From Echinarachnius parma (Eukaryota; Echinodermata; Echinoidea; Clypeasteroida; Echinarachniidae): a stretch of DNA of 64,000 nt. The stretch's first letter is position 1, and every line of letters starts with the position of its first letter. Shown one piece after another: positions 1 to 12,191 of this stretch. A program made the position numbers and the translations under genes. The DNA lies in NCBI GenBank assembly GCA_037951105.1, contig JBAMJV010002070.1, positions 141,306 through 205,305 of the forward strand, written 5' to 3'. The notes below the pieces were generated by a model. The model saw nothing but the letters and a program-made list of their open reading frames with translations. It had not been told where the DNA came from and made no database searches.

Positions 1-524
1 ACGTCATTGTGCTTAGCGCCGGTGCGTGCACGCATGCAATATTTCATTACAGCAAATTACACATCAATTGCTTGCATACGTATTGTCAATTGGCGTCCAA
101 ATTGAATAAATATCAATCAAATTAGGCGCGAGCCTTGGAACCATTTTTCGGGGTCACGGCTCATTTTACATCTCTCCATTCCGATTCCCGTAAACCATCA
201 AAACAGAACAGGTGGATTTACAGTACATGTACATGCGTAAATAATGAAATGCGTAAATCATTGCATGCGTAAATCATATACTTCATTTATTTTTTAGAGC
301 CACGAATGCACAATGTTATAAAATGTTTTTTTTCATGATTTGTTTGTTTGTCCTTGGAATCGAATTTTCTAGATAGACCTATTGTACAATACCAATTTTT
401 CTTTACATTTAATTATGTTTTAAACATATTTTAAAAGGATGTACAATCTTTGTTTGGATTGACCACATTGTATGCACATTTTTCTGATTAATTCATGCCT
501 TACTGTTTTCTTTTAACTACCACA
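1..524. other. AT-rich intergenic DNA
   Basis: No coding region, RNA gene or mobile element is recognisable here. The only structure is three loose repeats of the word ATGCGTAAATCAT around 232-272. Confidence 0.6.
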
Positions 525-640
525 TAGATAGATAGATAGATATATCAGTATTTATTGAACAAAATTAACAAGACTGTAGTCCGAAGACTAAAATGCCTTG
601 CGTACATGAACATATGAACATACATAAATAAACCAGTGTT
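525..640 (-). mobile_element. LINE 3' end fragment with (ATCT)n tail
   Basis: Read on the minus strand, an A/T-rich 3' UTR ends in TTCAATAAATA and then runs into a (TATC)n microsatellite at 525-545. CR1/L2-like LINEs end in this way, and the LINE at 28530-29600 has a similar tail. No coding part remains. A plain microsatellite next to a chance AATAAA is the alternative. Confidence 0.45.
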
Positions 641-989
641 GTTGTTTTTTTCTTCAAAATTTGACTTCGTTCATGAGATATTTATGACTTGATTTGAAAG
701 AATGAATAATAATACACGTTTTTTTAATATATTGCACATATATCACATTGCAGATGCACATCTCTATGCGCTTGTATTATTACCCTGGTCATGAGGATAA
801 TTTCAGGGTTGTTTTTTTTCTTAAAAATTTGACTTCGTTAATGAGATATTTATGACTTGATTTGAAAGAATGAATTATAATACACGATTTTCATATATAG
901 CACATACATGTATATCACATTGCAGATGCACATCTCTAGATGCGCTTGTATTATTACCCGGCCTGGTCATGAGGATAATTTCAGGGTTG
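637..989. repeat. Tandem duplication of about 175 bp
   Basis: Two adjacent copies each start at a T-rich run followed by AAAATTTGACTTCGTT and end with GGTCATGAGGATAATTTCAG. They differ by small indels and substitutions. No coding potential is seen. Confidence 0.85.
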
Positions 990-1496
990 GCAATAGCACT
1001 TTACATTTGTAAATGTTTGTTCCATTAATTGGCTTTATGACGTTCAATTATCATGCACACATCAGCTCAGTCGATGACGTATCAGCCAACAGTTACACAC
1101 ATTAAACCAACCATTTGCCAGTTTGTTGCATAGATCTGGCAACAATGTTAATAGATCCCTTTAAAGTTGTGTATTTTCCCCTAGAAAGGTTTAATATGCG
1201 TATTACTCTGGAAGGTTCTCATTATTTTTTAGCTTATTAACCTAATGAGCATTGAAACACAGAGGATCTCTGTTCTAATTAGGACCAACAAATGTGGTAA
1301 AAATGATGAAACATGTATCACCTCCTTATGCCTCTCTCACACAGTGAAGAATATATCCATGCGAGTATGAATATTTAAAATTTGCGGCAAATTTGCCAAA
1401 AATGATACGATTGGCCTGGAGAAATACTGAAAAAAGTGAGGCCTCATATTGGTTAGTGGTTTACTTATATGCTGAATTTCTTGTGAATCCTTGGCG
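990..1496. other. Intergenic DNA, nothing recognised
   Basis: AT-rich sequence. I see no repeat partner in the window and no coding signal. Confidence 0.5.
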
Positions 1497-1675
1497 GATG
1501 CTTACGAATGCCCTTGCGAATCTTATAAATGCCTTTAATATGATCACTACAAATGCCTTGCCATCGATAAGAATGGCTTGTGAATGCTTACAAATGCACT
1601 TGCAAATCATACAAATGTCTTACGATCACTACAAATGCGATGCCATCAATAAGAATGGCTTGCGATTGCTTAATA
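1497..1675. repeat. 86-bp tandem repeat, two copies
   Basis: Two units starting at about 1502 and 1588 share GATCACTACAAATGC and CAATAAGAATGGCTTG, with scattered substitutions. The word AAATGC/GAATGC recurs inside each unit. The open frame across 1393-1698 is explained by this repeat. Confidence 0.75.
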
Positions 1676-1921
1676 CAAAAAAGTTGAGAAAACAATGAGA
1701 ATGTTCTTTCCTGGGGAACTTTACGAGCACGTTCCTAATATTCACAACACCCATGAAAGACAGCAAATGCTTATGAACGAGCACAGATGTCGGGTGATCT
1801 GCGTACTGGTGGCGAATTGCGAATTGTGAATTGCGTAAGCCCATTCGCCACTGTGTAAGAGCAGCATAAAGGAGGGAGAGGAATAACACACTGCACAAGG
1901 TTTTTTTGTGGTTTTTTTTTT

Positions 1922-2301
1922 TACCGGAAACAGCTCAAACTTTTGTTAGTATAAAAAAGTATAAAGTATAAAAAAGTCAAAGCATTAAAACTTGTGAACT
2001 TATCATTATGACGTCAGTATATCACCTTACCCACTTTTATTACATGTTTTTTAAAATTCCAAATCAAGAACACAATTATTGAAAAACAAAACACCGACAC
2101 CATTAATTTTTATTCTACCGGAAACCAGGTGCAGCTCAAACTGGAACTACAAGACTCTTGAAAGTATAAAAAGTCAAAGCATGAAAACTTGTGAACTTAT
2201 CATTATGACGTCAGTCTATATCACCTTACCCACTTTTACTACATGTTTTTTATTCAAAATCAAGAACACAATTATGGAAAAACAAAACACTGACACCATT
2301 A
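1922..2301. repeat. Direct duplication of about 185 bp
   Basis: Two copies (about 1922-2106 and 2118-2301) begin with ACCGGAAAC and share AACTTATCATTATGACGTCA and AAAACAAAACACYGACACCA. The second copy has small insertions. No gene is seen. Confidence 0.85.
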
Positions 2302-2798
2302 AAACGGAACACAATGTCAACTATCAAAATAATGCAAAATTATATCCTCGGTCTTATAACAGCTGTATTTCCTTCTCAATATCACATTACCATGGCAACG
2401 AACAATACGTGCAGGACTTGATGGTTCTATTATATCAATGACGGAAGACGGAGCTAGATCACTATATATCCTTGGTATTAAAAACATGTTTGCAACGGCA
2501 GCGTGTGATTGAATGGACGGACAATTTAACCCGTTTCATACTAAATTTTGCAATTTTGTTTGCATGCTTTATACGGGGCCCACTAGGTTCCCGTAGGCAA
2601 TGGGGTATATCCCCCCCCCCCCCCCCCCCAAAAAAAAGAACTGACATTGAATGATTTCAATTGTTGACAAAAAAGGAAATGCTGCTCAGTATTGTAGTTT
2701 TATTTGTATAAATATTCTATGAAAACTTGAGTAGTAAGAGACAATCATACAAAAAGAGTATAAGAAATGATTTTAATTGTTGGGAGAAACACTACACA
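2302..2798. other. Intergenic DNA with poly-C tract
   Basis: Unique AT-rich sequence. It contains an uninterrupted C run of about 20 at 2610-2629, followed by an A run, and the SINE-body fragment listed separately. Confidence 0.5.
2562..2608 (-). mobile_element. Fragment of an interspersed SINE-like body
   Basis: On the minus strand this reads as CATTGCCTACGGGAACC followed by a GTGGGCCCCGTAT-like stretch. The same block recurs at 25505-25612, 40172-40250 and 63610-63700, and inside the SINE at 51148-51520. It is therefore a piece of a dispersed family. Confidence 0.5.
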
Positions 2799-3946
2799 TT
2801 AATTAATTTGCATTTCAAATCAGTTTATTTTAAAACCAAGTATTAAAATGGCCAGTAAATTGGAGTTAATCATGAAAAGCATTGAAGTAATGTGTGTTTT
2901 ATTGACAGAATGCCAAAATGATATGGTGTTCATGTTCAAACAGCTGTGAACATAAGAGGGCACTATTGTAAATTTATGTGTACACACATTTGAAAATTTG
3001 AAATTGTAAAAGTGATTTTTTTTTCCTAAAAATTTACATTCCATAGAAAGATCATCAAAATCAATTTGAAATCTACTTTTTGATATTTCCACTAATTTGT
3101 AGGATTTATCAAGTTTCATATTAGTGATATCTTGAATAAAAAGTAATAATAACGCCCACGGCTATAATTCAATGACTTTATTTTGTGGATATCTCTCAGC
3201 CATTTTTGAACAGATTTTGATCAAACAAACTTTGTTTTGCTTTAAAAATTATGGCTTCTTGCTACTTTTCCTCTTCTTCGGAAAATAATTATTTTTGAAG
3301 CATCTTCTAAACTTTATTATCACTTCAGGGGGAAAAAATTAATTGACATTTTCTGGGGCTACTCTTCAAGTTTTAATTAATTTGCATTTCAAATCAGTTT
3401 ATTTTAAAACCAAGTATTAAAATGGCCAGTAAATTGGAGTTAATCATGAAAAGCATTGAAGTAATGTGTGTTTTATTGACAGAATGCCAAAATGATATGG
3501 TGTTCATGTTCAAACAGCTGTGAACATAAGAGGGCACTATTGTAAATTTATGTGTACACACATTTGAAAATTTGAAATTGTAAAAGTGATTTTTTTTTCC
3601 TAAAAATTTACATTCCATAGAAAGATCATCAAAATCAATTTGAAATCTACTTTTTGATATTTCCACTAATTTGTAGGATTTATCAAGTTTCATATTAGTG
3701 ATATCTTGAATAAAAAGTAATAATAACGCCCACGGCTATAATTCAATGACTTTATTTTGTGGATATCTCTCAGCCATTTTTGAACAGATTTTGATCAAAC
3801 AAACTTTGTTTTGCTTTAAAAATTATGGCTTCTTGCTACTTTTCCTCTTCTTCGGAAAATAATTATTTTTGAAGCATCTTCTAAACTTTATTATCACTTC
3901 AGGGGGAAAAAATTAATTGACATTTTCTGGGGCTACTCTTCAAGTT
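2799..3946. repeat. Identical 574-bp tandem duplication
   Basis: Unit 2799-3372 is followed directly by 3373-3946 with no difference that I could find. Both begin TTAATTAATTTGCATTTC and end GGCTACTCTTCAAGTT. Each copy has the same 99-codon minus-strand open frame (2820-3119 and 3394-3693). The frame shows no recognisable domain, and its duplication only reflects the DNA repeat. The event is either very recent or an assembly artefact. Confidence 0.95.
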
Positions 3947-3967
3947 TGCCTGCATGAAAACCGGACT

Positions 3968-4541
3968 TTAAAGGGGTAGTTTAGTTTTGGTAGAGAGGGC
4001 GCTGCACATCACAATTTGTTTGTGAGGTAATGAAAAAATGAGTGTCGAATTTGAGAGAACATGCAATTTTAATGGCAGAATAAACTTTATTTGGTCAAAA
4101 TAGACCCAGAAACAGCTGAAATATCCATAAACATGTCCATTTGTAATAAATGTGGGGCCCCACAAGTATTTGATAATTTTGAACCAGCCATTAAAATTCG
4201 TTTTAAAATGCTTCCTCTTTTCAAATTTTTACAAAAGAGGTTTTTAGATAGTTGTTGATTATCTTTCTAATCACTATTTTAACGAAACATCACATGCACA
4301 ATATTTTATTTAAAATGGTTTAAACAAATGCCCTTTTTTTAAAGCGCCCTCTTTAGTTTAAACAGCTCTTTTTGAATGATAACAGGCATTAACTTTATAG
4401 TCATTTGTAATTTTTAAATTCCTTTTGAGCACGGTGGAGTTATAACTATTAGTTTGAAATGTAATGGTGCAGGTTTTGGTTACTAAAATTCAGTTTTACT
4501 AAAACTGTACTCTCTCTACCAGAACTCAACTATCCCTTTAA
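3968..4541. mobile_element. MITE, TTAAAGGGGTAG family, full length
   Basis: The ends are inverted repeats. The left end is TTAAAGGGGTAGTTTAG, and the right end read in reverse is TTAAAGGGATAGTTGAG, followed on both sides by TTYTGGTAGAGAG. TTAA at each end fits a TTAA-targeting DNA transposon. A 99-bp internal-deletion relative lies at 28431-28529 and a truncated one starts at 53964. It encodes no transposase. Confidence 0.85.
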
Positions 4542-4767
4542 CATTTTTTTTACATTGAACTCTATGATGATGAACTCTTACGATTTTCAGGGGCTAATTC
4601 GCCCTGAGCCTTGTATATTTTGTTCACTGTATCCCTATATTTATAATTTTTCATTTTTGTTAGGAAAATCAGTGAGTGAGTACAGTGGTCAGTGGTCACA
4701 GACCTTTCCATTTTATCTGCACCGTGATAGAGTTTTGATGACCCTTACATTACACTCTCATGTTGCT

Positions 4768-5586
4768 TTCAAGCTTACGGACTTTTCATCGGATGCGTCC
4801 GGACGCATCCGATGAAACGACCAGCATGAATGCTACAGAGGAGAAAAAGCCGATAGAATAGGCAATGAAAAGAAGAGAAAAGGGCGATTAAATTCTCCTA
4901 CTTTAGAGTAGGAGAAATTCTCTTTCTATCGGTGTCACTCCGATAGAACAGGCAGCATGAAATGGTTCGGGTGAAAAACACCGATGAAAACGGTCAAAGG
5001 TCGTTATCTTGTTCCGGCTAAAGCAGTGTAAGGCGCGCTTTTTTTTGGAACACGGCATGCGATAATATTATGCTGCGCCAGCATAGCTAGCTCGTGTAAA
5101 GTGAACCTCGAGTATCGTGCACGTGTTTTTGTTGATGTTTTGTTTACGTATAAATTGATTCGTTTTACTTGTATGTTGCATGCATATAAAGGTTTAAACA
5201 ATAATACTATTTCATGTACATCGTTATAATAATATATTTATTATAAAATATATATTTATATAACCAAATGATGAACTGAACAATATTTAAAACGGATCAC
5301 TAACAAATTTATTGAAAGTATAGTGGATTTTTTTTATCACGATCGATCGTCGATACGATATCGCACCTATGTTCTGTTTCTTTCCTTGGAATTCGCCCTG
5401 TCGATCACGTCGCTACAAGCGATTGCGCAACAATTCTTCACTTCCGGCCGGTGAATGCAAAAGGCGATTTAAATTCCCCTGCACTATGAACGCGACAGAG
5501 GGGAAGTTGCGAATTGCCCGTTGTTTACATAAGAAATTCCATCGGTCTTTTCTATCGGTATTTTCATCGGTACGGTAAGCTTGAAA
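4768..5586. mobile_element. Putative inverted-repeat element
   Basis: The left end TTTCAAGCTTACGGAC is matched in inverted form by the right end near 5571-5585 (TACGGTAAGCTTGAAA). The interior has many inverted copies of CGATAGAA/TTCTATCGG and CATCGG words. Another inverted block, CTCCTACTTTAGAGTAGGAG, lies near 4896-4915. No protein is encoded. The exact outer boundary is uncertain. Confidence 0.5.
4784..4817. repeat. 34-bp perfect palindrome
   Basis: TTTCATCGGATGCGTCC is followed immediately by its exact reverse complement, with the centre at 4800/4801 and no spacer. It lies just inside the left end of the putative element at 4768-5586. Confidence 0.9.
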
Positions 5587-7501
5587 ATGGTATAAGTAGG
5601 TCGGTCCACACAGGAGGTGCAAATATAATTCAAACAATAACACCCTTATCATTCAATACAAATACGGCCTTATATACTGCTCTTTAATCATCAGTGTGAC
5701 TCTAATTAAACTTGGTGTAATCACAATTAAATATCATTGTTTTTCTAATGAAAATAATACTTTTGAAATATGAAATTATAGAATACTACAGAGTCATAAT
5801 TGGAGATAAAAAAATAAATAAATCAGCGAGTGCCGTTCAGACTGAACTTTAATTCGCCAATTATTCTCAATCTATTTTACACTACTTTGTGGAAAAGGGT
5901 TAAAATGTTCAGGTGTCTGAATAGTGCCCTCTCTTGTTATTGTCTGCAAACTTGATGAAAACTGTCTCTTAAATTTAATTTTCAAGTTACCTTTCTATCA
6001 AACAAGAAGGTATTCGCTCTCAATAATAACCTACAAGTTTTAGCGTTTTTTTAGCCACTAAAATTAAGTTGGACAAGACCTTTTCTTTCCCTTCAAATAT
6101 ACCGATACAATTTTTGTCTGTCTGAAGGCGCATCTGTTTGCTCAGGACTTAGCCTGCCACTGAACCAGGGAGTCCAAAGTTTAGAAGACAACATAACTAT
6201 TTAGCATGATTAATCTGTTGGTGACTTGATGAGAACAAAACTCAGGCTGTGGTCTATGGAGAACTGCCTAATATACCAAAATTAATTAAACGGTCTTGAA
6301 TGGCTATATAACAATACTGCCAGCACAATTAACACAATGCCATGCTACTTATACAATGAGTTTGTTATATAGAAGCCTAAACTATATTATATATTAGAAC
6401 TATTATACAGAAAAGAATGAGCAGTCAAATAAATTGACACCTTCATATATATGTGATATAATTTGTATTCAAATACATTCATGATAACTGTACTGCTTGC
6501 TGCATAATGCATGCAGGCCGTATTTGTTCAGTGTCTAAATAGTGTTGAACGACACAAAGTATGATAGGACGGACATCATTATGGAAATAATTAATCATTT
6601 TGAATGTGGTGGCCAAAAATATTGATCAGAGCCCCAGGCCAGCCACCTGGTCTATTGAACAGGGCGCCTAGCGCTGCACTGAATAGACCATTGAGTGAGT
6701 CTCGTACCGAGTGCAATATTCTGGCTCCGTGAAACCCCTCGCAAAGTTAAAATGGTAATGACTCTCTTAATTACTGACTGATCTTGTTCAAGTTCTGACT
6801 AGATGTTCCTCCAATATATCCATTTTCATTGCATTTAAGTTACTCCAGGGTTGATTTACCCTTAAAATGATACAGACATATAAGTGTTAAAATGACCATG
6901 GTGATCGAATCATTGATCAGGTCGTCAAACTATGATCTATGGTCAATCTGATTTTAAAATCTGACTGGGGAAGAGGAAAAAAAGGAAGATAAAGAAGGAA
7001 GATAACATTTTTTGTTTTGATTTTATGTTGTTTTTTTTTTCCCTCGATTTTTCTGAATGGTTGGAAATCATCATAAACGTGTCGATCATGGCATGATGGG
7101 GTCCTGCTCAAATGCCGATCCGATGATCAGTTACAGCATTTACATAAAAAGTGATAATAAGTAGTATCGTTTCATAACACGATATAGCACACGTGCCTGG
7201 AATTTATCATCAGGAACGACCAAACTTCCTATGACCTAATACAGGACTAGGAAATGACTTACATAATAGGGGTATTAAATCTAACTGTCTTACAAAACAC
7301 GTCACATTATGCAATATCAATTATGACACAAATTGTTTTACATTACACTTTGTGACTTGCATGATAGTCTTATTAAGGAAGTATTTAAAAATTAATTATG
7401 TCATACAATAATAAATTCAGTTTTGATATTTTTGCACAGTCAACCTAACAAATATCATATTTACTGTGGCACAGTGGGGTTCAAATAATAGCGAGGAAGT
7501 T
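5587..7501. other. Intergenic DNA, nothing recognised
   Basis: AT-rich sequence with short chance open frames only. A short imperfect inverted repeat around GGTCTATTGAACAG / TGAATAGACC lies at 6649-6690. No family copy is recognised in this window. Confidence 0.5.
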
Positions 7502-7610
7502 AAAGAGTTCCAATTGGAATTCTAGCGGTTCCCTCATACCTTGTTTTATTCGTATTAACAATAAAAAACATGCGACAGATTTCGGTTTTTCAAATTTCCA
7601 CTGTGATATT
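7502..7610. mobile_element. Fragment of the TTAAAGGG-CTAGTAAC MITE family
   Basis: The block with CCTCATACCTTGTT, ATTCGTATTAACAATAAAA and TTTTTCAAATTTCC matches the interior of the full copies at 32953-33317 and 51998-52385. The terminal repeats are missing or decayed. Confidence 0.7.
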
Positions 7611-7956
7611 TTAAAAACAGATTTCGGCATTCAAATTGGCAACTTTGCGGCAAAGTCACTTCATATTTGCCTTAAATTGTAATTACTTAATTATTTCCAC
7701 CTATTTTTATGTCATTAAAAGGGCGAACAAAATTAGGAGATGCCAATTTGTAGAGGAAAACAATGATAAATGTTGCCTGATAAGAATAGCTCTCATCCTT
7801 GATGGGTTAACAAACACTGGGATTGTTGCGTAGGCGTGAGAGTGGGGATGAAGGGGACAATACAGTGGGCAGAGGAGTGGAAAAGCCTTGGCAAGTTCTT
7901 TGTAGCACCATCTTATGTCTAGACTATACCTTTGTCAGATAAAGGTAAACAAGAAT

Positions 7957-8152
7957 AAACTGCTTATTTCTGAATTTTTATTTTGCGTGTGAGTATTTTT
8001 GGTTGGTTTTGAACCAAATGTGAATACATTTTAGACAAGACTTTGTCCATTACTGCTTATTTCTGAAATTTTGTGTGCGAGTATTTTCGGTTGGTTTTGA
8101 ACCAAATGTGAATACGTGTACATTTTAAACAAGACCTTGTCCATTTATAAAT
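7957..8152. repeat. Tandem duplication of about 97 bp
   Basis: Two units share TACTGCTTATTTCTGAA-like starts, GGTTGGTTTTGAACCAAATG and an ACAAGACYTTGTCCATT end. Confidence 0.8.
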
Positions 8153-8287
8153 CAAAGTCTAAAAAGCATAAAATGTATGGTGCATCCATTCTTACTTATC
8201 TACTGTATGCAATTAATAAAAATAAAAAAATCAATGGATCTGATTCAGTGAATATTAAGACTAGAGCCAACTGTGTCACCCAAACTA

Positions 8288-8952
8288 CAGTCAAACCTGT
8301 GCATCACCAAAGGAAAACAGAAAAAGTAGCCACTACCGTGCGTATAAAAAAAACGTTACACTTTTGAAAAGTTTGTCACAATTACATTTCAAAATGAAAT
8401 CTGATTAAGTACTCCCATTCAAACAAATTGCTCTTTTGCATAAATTTAGGATTACGTTATGATAGTCTAAGAATGTTCTGGCATCCTGCATAAAGCAATG
8501 AAATCATTAAAATTATGGCAAAGAGCAATTTGTTTGAATGGGAGTACTTATTTGGACTGCTGGTTTAATTTTCCCTCTTCTTTCAATTTGGCGCAAGTCA
8601 TTTTTCACACTCTAGACAAAAACAGTCAGTGTTCGCCCAAGCGTGAACGAAAATTTGTTTTGTTAGTGGCACTTGATAGATGAGACTATTGGACATCTAC
8701 CTACATGAAAAAATCTTCTAAATATTTTGAAATGTAATTTTGACAGATTTTTCAAAAGTGTAATGTTTTTTTTTATACGACTGTATATGTGATATGTAAC
8801 CTCTATATAGGTTCCTTAGGTTCCAGAACATACATTTTCACTTTTGGTGGTCACTATAGGCAGGTTGACTGCTATAAACAGGTGGTCACTATCTACGGTA
8901 GAGGCAGGTTGGCTGCTATTTACAGGTGGCCACTATTTACAGTTTTGACTGT
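8288..8952. mobile_element. CAGTCAAACC MITE, interrupted
   Basis: The left end CAGTCAAACCTGTG at 8288 and the right end TTTTGACTG near 8951 match the intact 178-bp copy at 57291-57468. In between are the GGTGGTCACTATAGGCAGG blocks. It is split by the inverted-repeat element at 8341-8779. Confidence 0.75.
8341..8779. mobile_element. Nested element with terminal inverted repeats of about 55 bp
   Basis: The ends CGTATAAAAAAAACGTTACA and, inverted, CGTATAAAAAAAAACATTAC continue through CACTTTTGAAAA and ATTACATTTCAAAAT, about 55 bp in each arm. Inside is a second inverted repeat, AGTACTCCCATTCAAACAAA / its complement near 8522-8550. It sits inside the CAGTCAAACC MITE. No transposase is present. 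Confidence 0.8.
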
Positions 8953-9442
8953 ACCCGCAAGAGTTGTTATGCTTCTGCTTCAAACAATGTCCCATATGTT
9001 TTTATTACAATACTCAATCAATCATAATGCATTAATTTATTATACTGTGACACCTGTATTAGGAAATCATCCTTTATTCTAGCAATGAGTACAGGGTCGA
9101 TCCAACAGTATAAAGTTTACAGTCAAATATTACTTTAACTATTAAAAAACATATAACAATGATGATAAGGTCCGTTCAACTGTATTTCATAAGTTGACAG
9201 TCAAATATAAACTAAGAAACATATGAAACAATCATCATACTAGGTCAATATTGAATAAGTTGACGGTCAAATATTACTTAAACAAAATGATTACAAGGTC
9301 GATCCAACAATAAGCTGAAAGTATTATGATTATTTTCATTATTTAAACAGGTTATAATTCTACAGTAAAATATTACTAGTTTTAATAACAAAACTCAAAA
9401 ACACATAAAAAGAAGTTTGGTTTAATGCTGGTACTTAATTCA

Positions 9443-9755
9443 ACCCATTCAAGACTGATTGGCCCGTATTCACAAAGGAGGTTTGTACAAACCCCGGTTC
9501 AAACCGCGGTTTACATAGTATGGAATGCCAATTGTAAACTGATGGAGAGAGAATGTGTACCATCAACATTGTTAACAAGTAAGGAATTTACATTCTCTCT
9601 CCATCAGTTGACAATTGGCATTCCATAGATGTAAACCTCGGTTTGAACCGGGGTTTGTACAAACCTCCTTTGTGAATACGGGCCATTGATTTTGCTATAA
9701 CGTGCATTCTCCATAGACCTCAGCCCAAGTAGTTTGGGGATCAGTCCTGAAGGGG
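9443..9755. mobile_element. 86-bp CCCATTCAGGACTG element, interrupted
   Basis: The left end AACCCATTCAAGACTGATTG and right end CAGTCCTGAAGGGGTTAA match the element at 51615-51700, whose TTAA target is proven by an empty site. Removing the nested hairpin plus one 4-bp duplication (227 bp) leaves 86 bp, the same length as that copy. Confidence 0.8.
9462..9684. mobile_element. Hairpin MITE with ATTG target duplication
   Basis: Arms of about 97 bp (from GCCCGTATTCACAAAGGAGG) are inverted around a spacer of about 30 bp near AACATTGTTAACAAG. ATTG flanks it at 9458-9461 and 9685-9688, consistent with a 4-bp target-site duplication. A relative lies at 60016-60240. Confidence 0.85.
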
Positions 9756-9792
9756 TTAAACTACATGTCAGCGAAAAAATTAATATTTTTTA

Positions 9793-9925
9793 TTTCGGGG
9801 GTTCCTTTTCGGGAGCTACTTTTCCAATTTTCGGGGGCTACTTTTCCAACTTTCGGGGGCTACTTTTATCATCTCGGGGGCTACCAATTTCTGTGCTCTT
9901 TTTCGAATTTCCGGGGCTACTATTA
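9793..9925. repeat. Short tandem repeat of TTTCGGGGGCTACTTTTCCA
   Basis: Five or six imperfect units of about 20-25 bp carry CGGGGGCTACTTTT. Similar GGGGGC(A/G)AATTCGCCC words follow at 10018-10035 and recur at 45850-45872. Confidence 0.7.
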
Positions 9926-12191
9926 AGCTCTTATGCTGTAAGTGATCATCTGATAAACATTTGATCACGATCCAAACAGAAAATCCAAAAAAAATCTGGG
10001 GCTCTTTTGGGCATTTCGGGGGCGAATTCGCCCGCCGCCCCCGTGTATTTTTTTCGCTGCTACATGTAATAACGATGTCTAGATCAGAAATGTGACCAGA
10101 TACATGTACATCCTACATTCATGGGCGTAGAGACTTACGTAATACCTATTCATCAGGGGGGATGAATGAATAGATCACCCTCCCCCCCCCCCCTGTTGAA
10201 CGGGTATCAATGACAGATCTACGCCCACGCCTACATTGTCTATTTTACAGTCAAATATTGCATAATGTATGACAATATTGAATAATTGAATAAGAATATT
10301 GAATAAGTTTATAGTCCAATTTATAGTCCAGTTTATATAAAAACTCAAACAAAGTTTGTTTAAATGCTAGTACATTTGACCTTCATTGAAATCTACAACT
10401 AACGAAGTAGATCAGATAGTGTGACCTTGCATGCATCCTAAGTTTACATCACCCATTGTACAGATAAATATATTGCCTAATTTATGACATAATTAATACA
10501 ATTACAGGGAAAATACCTTTTTTTCTAGCAATACAGTTCCAAAATCCATAAATTATGGCTCAAAATTAATAATGACTTTATTCTTCAAAGTTCAATACAT
10601 AAAAGTTTGGTTTTTAATTTCTGGTAAACATACACGGTATACAAATACTATACATTCCATACATTTACTCAAATGTAACCTTACTTCTGACAAAGCTTCC
10701 ATTGTTAAAAAAAATTACATTCATGACAACTACTAGGAAATGATCTTTTATTCGAGCAATATGACTAGTCCATAATCATGTCTTACAGTTAATGCATGTA
10801 TGCTTCAACACAAATAAAAAGTTTGTTTTAATGCAGGTAAAAACATAATATTACAATATATCATTCCAAAAATGTAAACAAAAAGTGAAATAAATGTGAT
10901 TCATTGTTTGAAAAATTATATATTACTTTCTGTTCTACATGTAGTAATGACAAGATCACTAATTTACGATGTCTCAAAATTAAATATGATTTTAGGCTTC
11001 AATAAGTATAAGAGGTTTGTTTTAATGCTTACCAGTACAAACAGTATAGATCTAGACTGTACAACTAATATAATATTCCAAACAAATACCATAAAATGTG
11101 AAATGAATGCGATGTTCATGTCATCCGACGCTATCCATTGTTTTAACAAATTACTTTATGACAATTCCTAGGAAATTCCCTTTTACTTTAGCAATAATTG
11201 CACGGTCTATTGTTATGTGCCAATGCAAATAAAAAGTTTGTTTTTAATGCTGGTACAAAGATATACTACAATATAACATTCCACAAATTTAATAAAATGT
11301 GAAAGAAATACAACCTACATGTACATGCTATCCATTGTTTCTACAAAAACATTTTTTTTAAAGAAGATAAATATGACAATACTACAAAATTAATATTTTT
11401 TCTATAAAATAAGCACAACCTTGTCTATCATGACGTCTTAAAATTTAAGATAAAATTGTGCTTCAATACTCACAAAAAAAAGTTTGATTTTAATGCTGGT
11501 ACAAACAACTACTACAATATAACAGTCTCAACATTTCAATAAAATGTGGAAACATTGTGACGTACGCTATGATAATTTCTAGGAAATTACCTTTTCTTCA
11601 AGCAATAAGACAACTTGACAAGGTCTATAATTTTGTCTTCAATCAAAGATTACTTTTTAATACACTTGAAAAAATATAAAAGGTTTGCTTTAATGATGAC
11701 CAGTACAAAAAGTCTCTAGACTGCCAACAATAAAACATTAAAATGGCATTTCAATAAAAAAAAAGTGAGAGAAATGCAATCCATTGTTTTAAGAAATTAA
11801 ATTTATTACAATTACTGGGAAATTACCTTTTATTTGAGCAATAATATATGACATGGTCTGTCCTTGTGTCTTAAAATTAAAGATGAATTTTAATGTATAC
11901 GCTTCAATAAAAAAAAGTTTGTTTAAATGCTGGTACAGAATGAGCTGGTATTTACAGAATGAGCTACCACAAAATCACTTTGTGGCAGATTTCCAATAAG
12001 CATTAAAAACAGACCAAACAATTACATTTAAAGGAAAAGAAAAATTATGTAACATGAAAGCTTTGTTTTAATGCTGGTACAAGATAGAATGAGCTACTAT
12101 TGAATCACTTGAGTCTTGAAGTGAGAGATTTTCAATCAACAAAAAAGAGATCAAATAATTACATTTAAAGGGAAGAAAGGCTCAGACCACT

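Larger units (their letters stand above)
9060..12175. repeat. Decayed tandem array, units of about 200 bp
   Basis: A recurring unit carries ATAAAAAGTTTGTTTTAATG followed by CTGGTAC (near 9411, 10351, 10816, 11008, 11230, 11480, 11670, 11914 and 12056). Next come ACAATATAACATTCCA, CATCCATTGTTT, and ACTAGGAAATTACCTTTTAT with CTAGCAATAA. Spacing is irregular (150-250 bp) and identity low, so the array is old. A TTAA-flanked 86-bp element with a nested hairpin MITE interrupts it at 9443-9755. No coding frame runs through it. Confidence 0.75.

Noticed and set aside
2820..3693. Two identical 99-codon minus-strand frames as a gene pair
   Set aside because: The identity is that of the whole 574-bp DNA duplication. 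There are no domain, promoter or splice signals.
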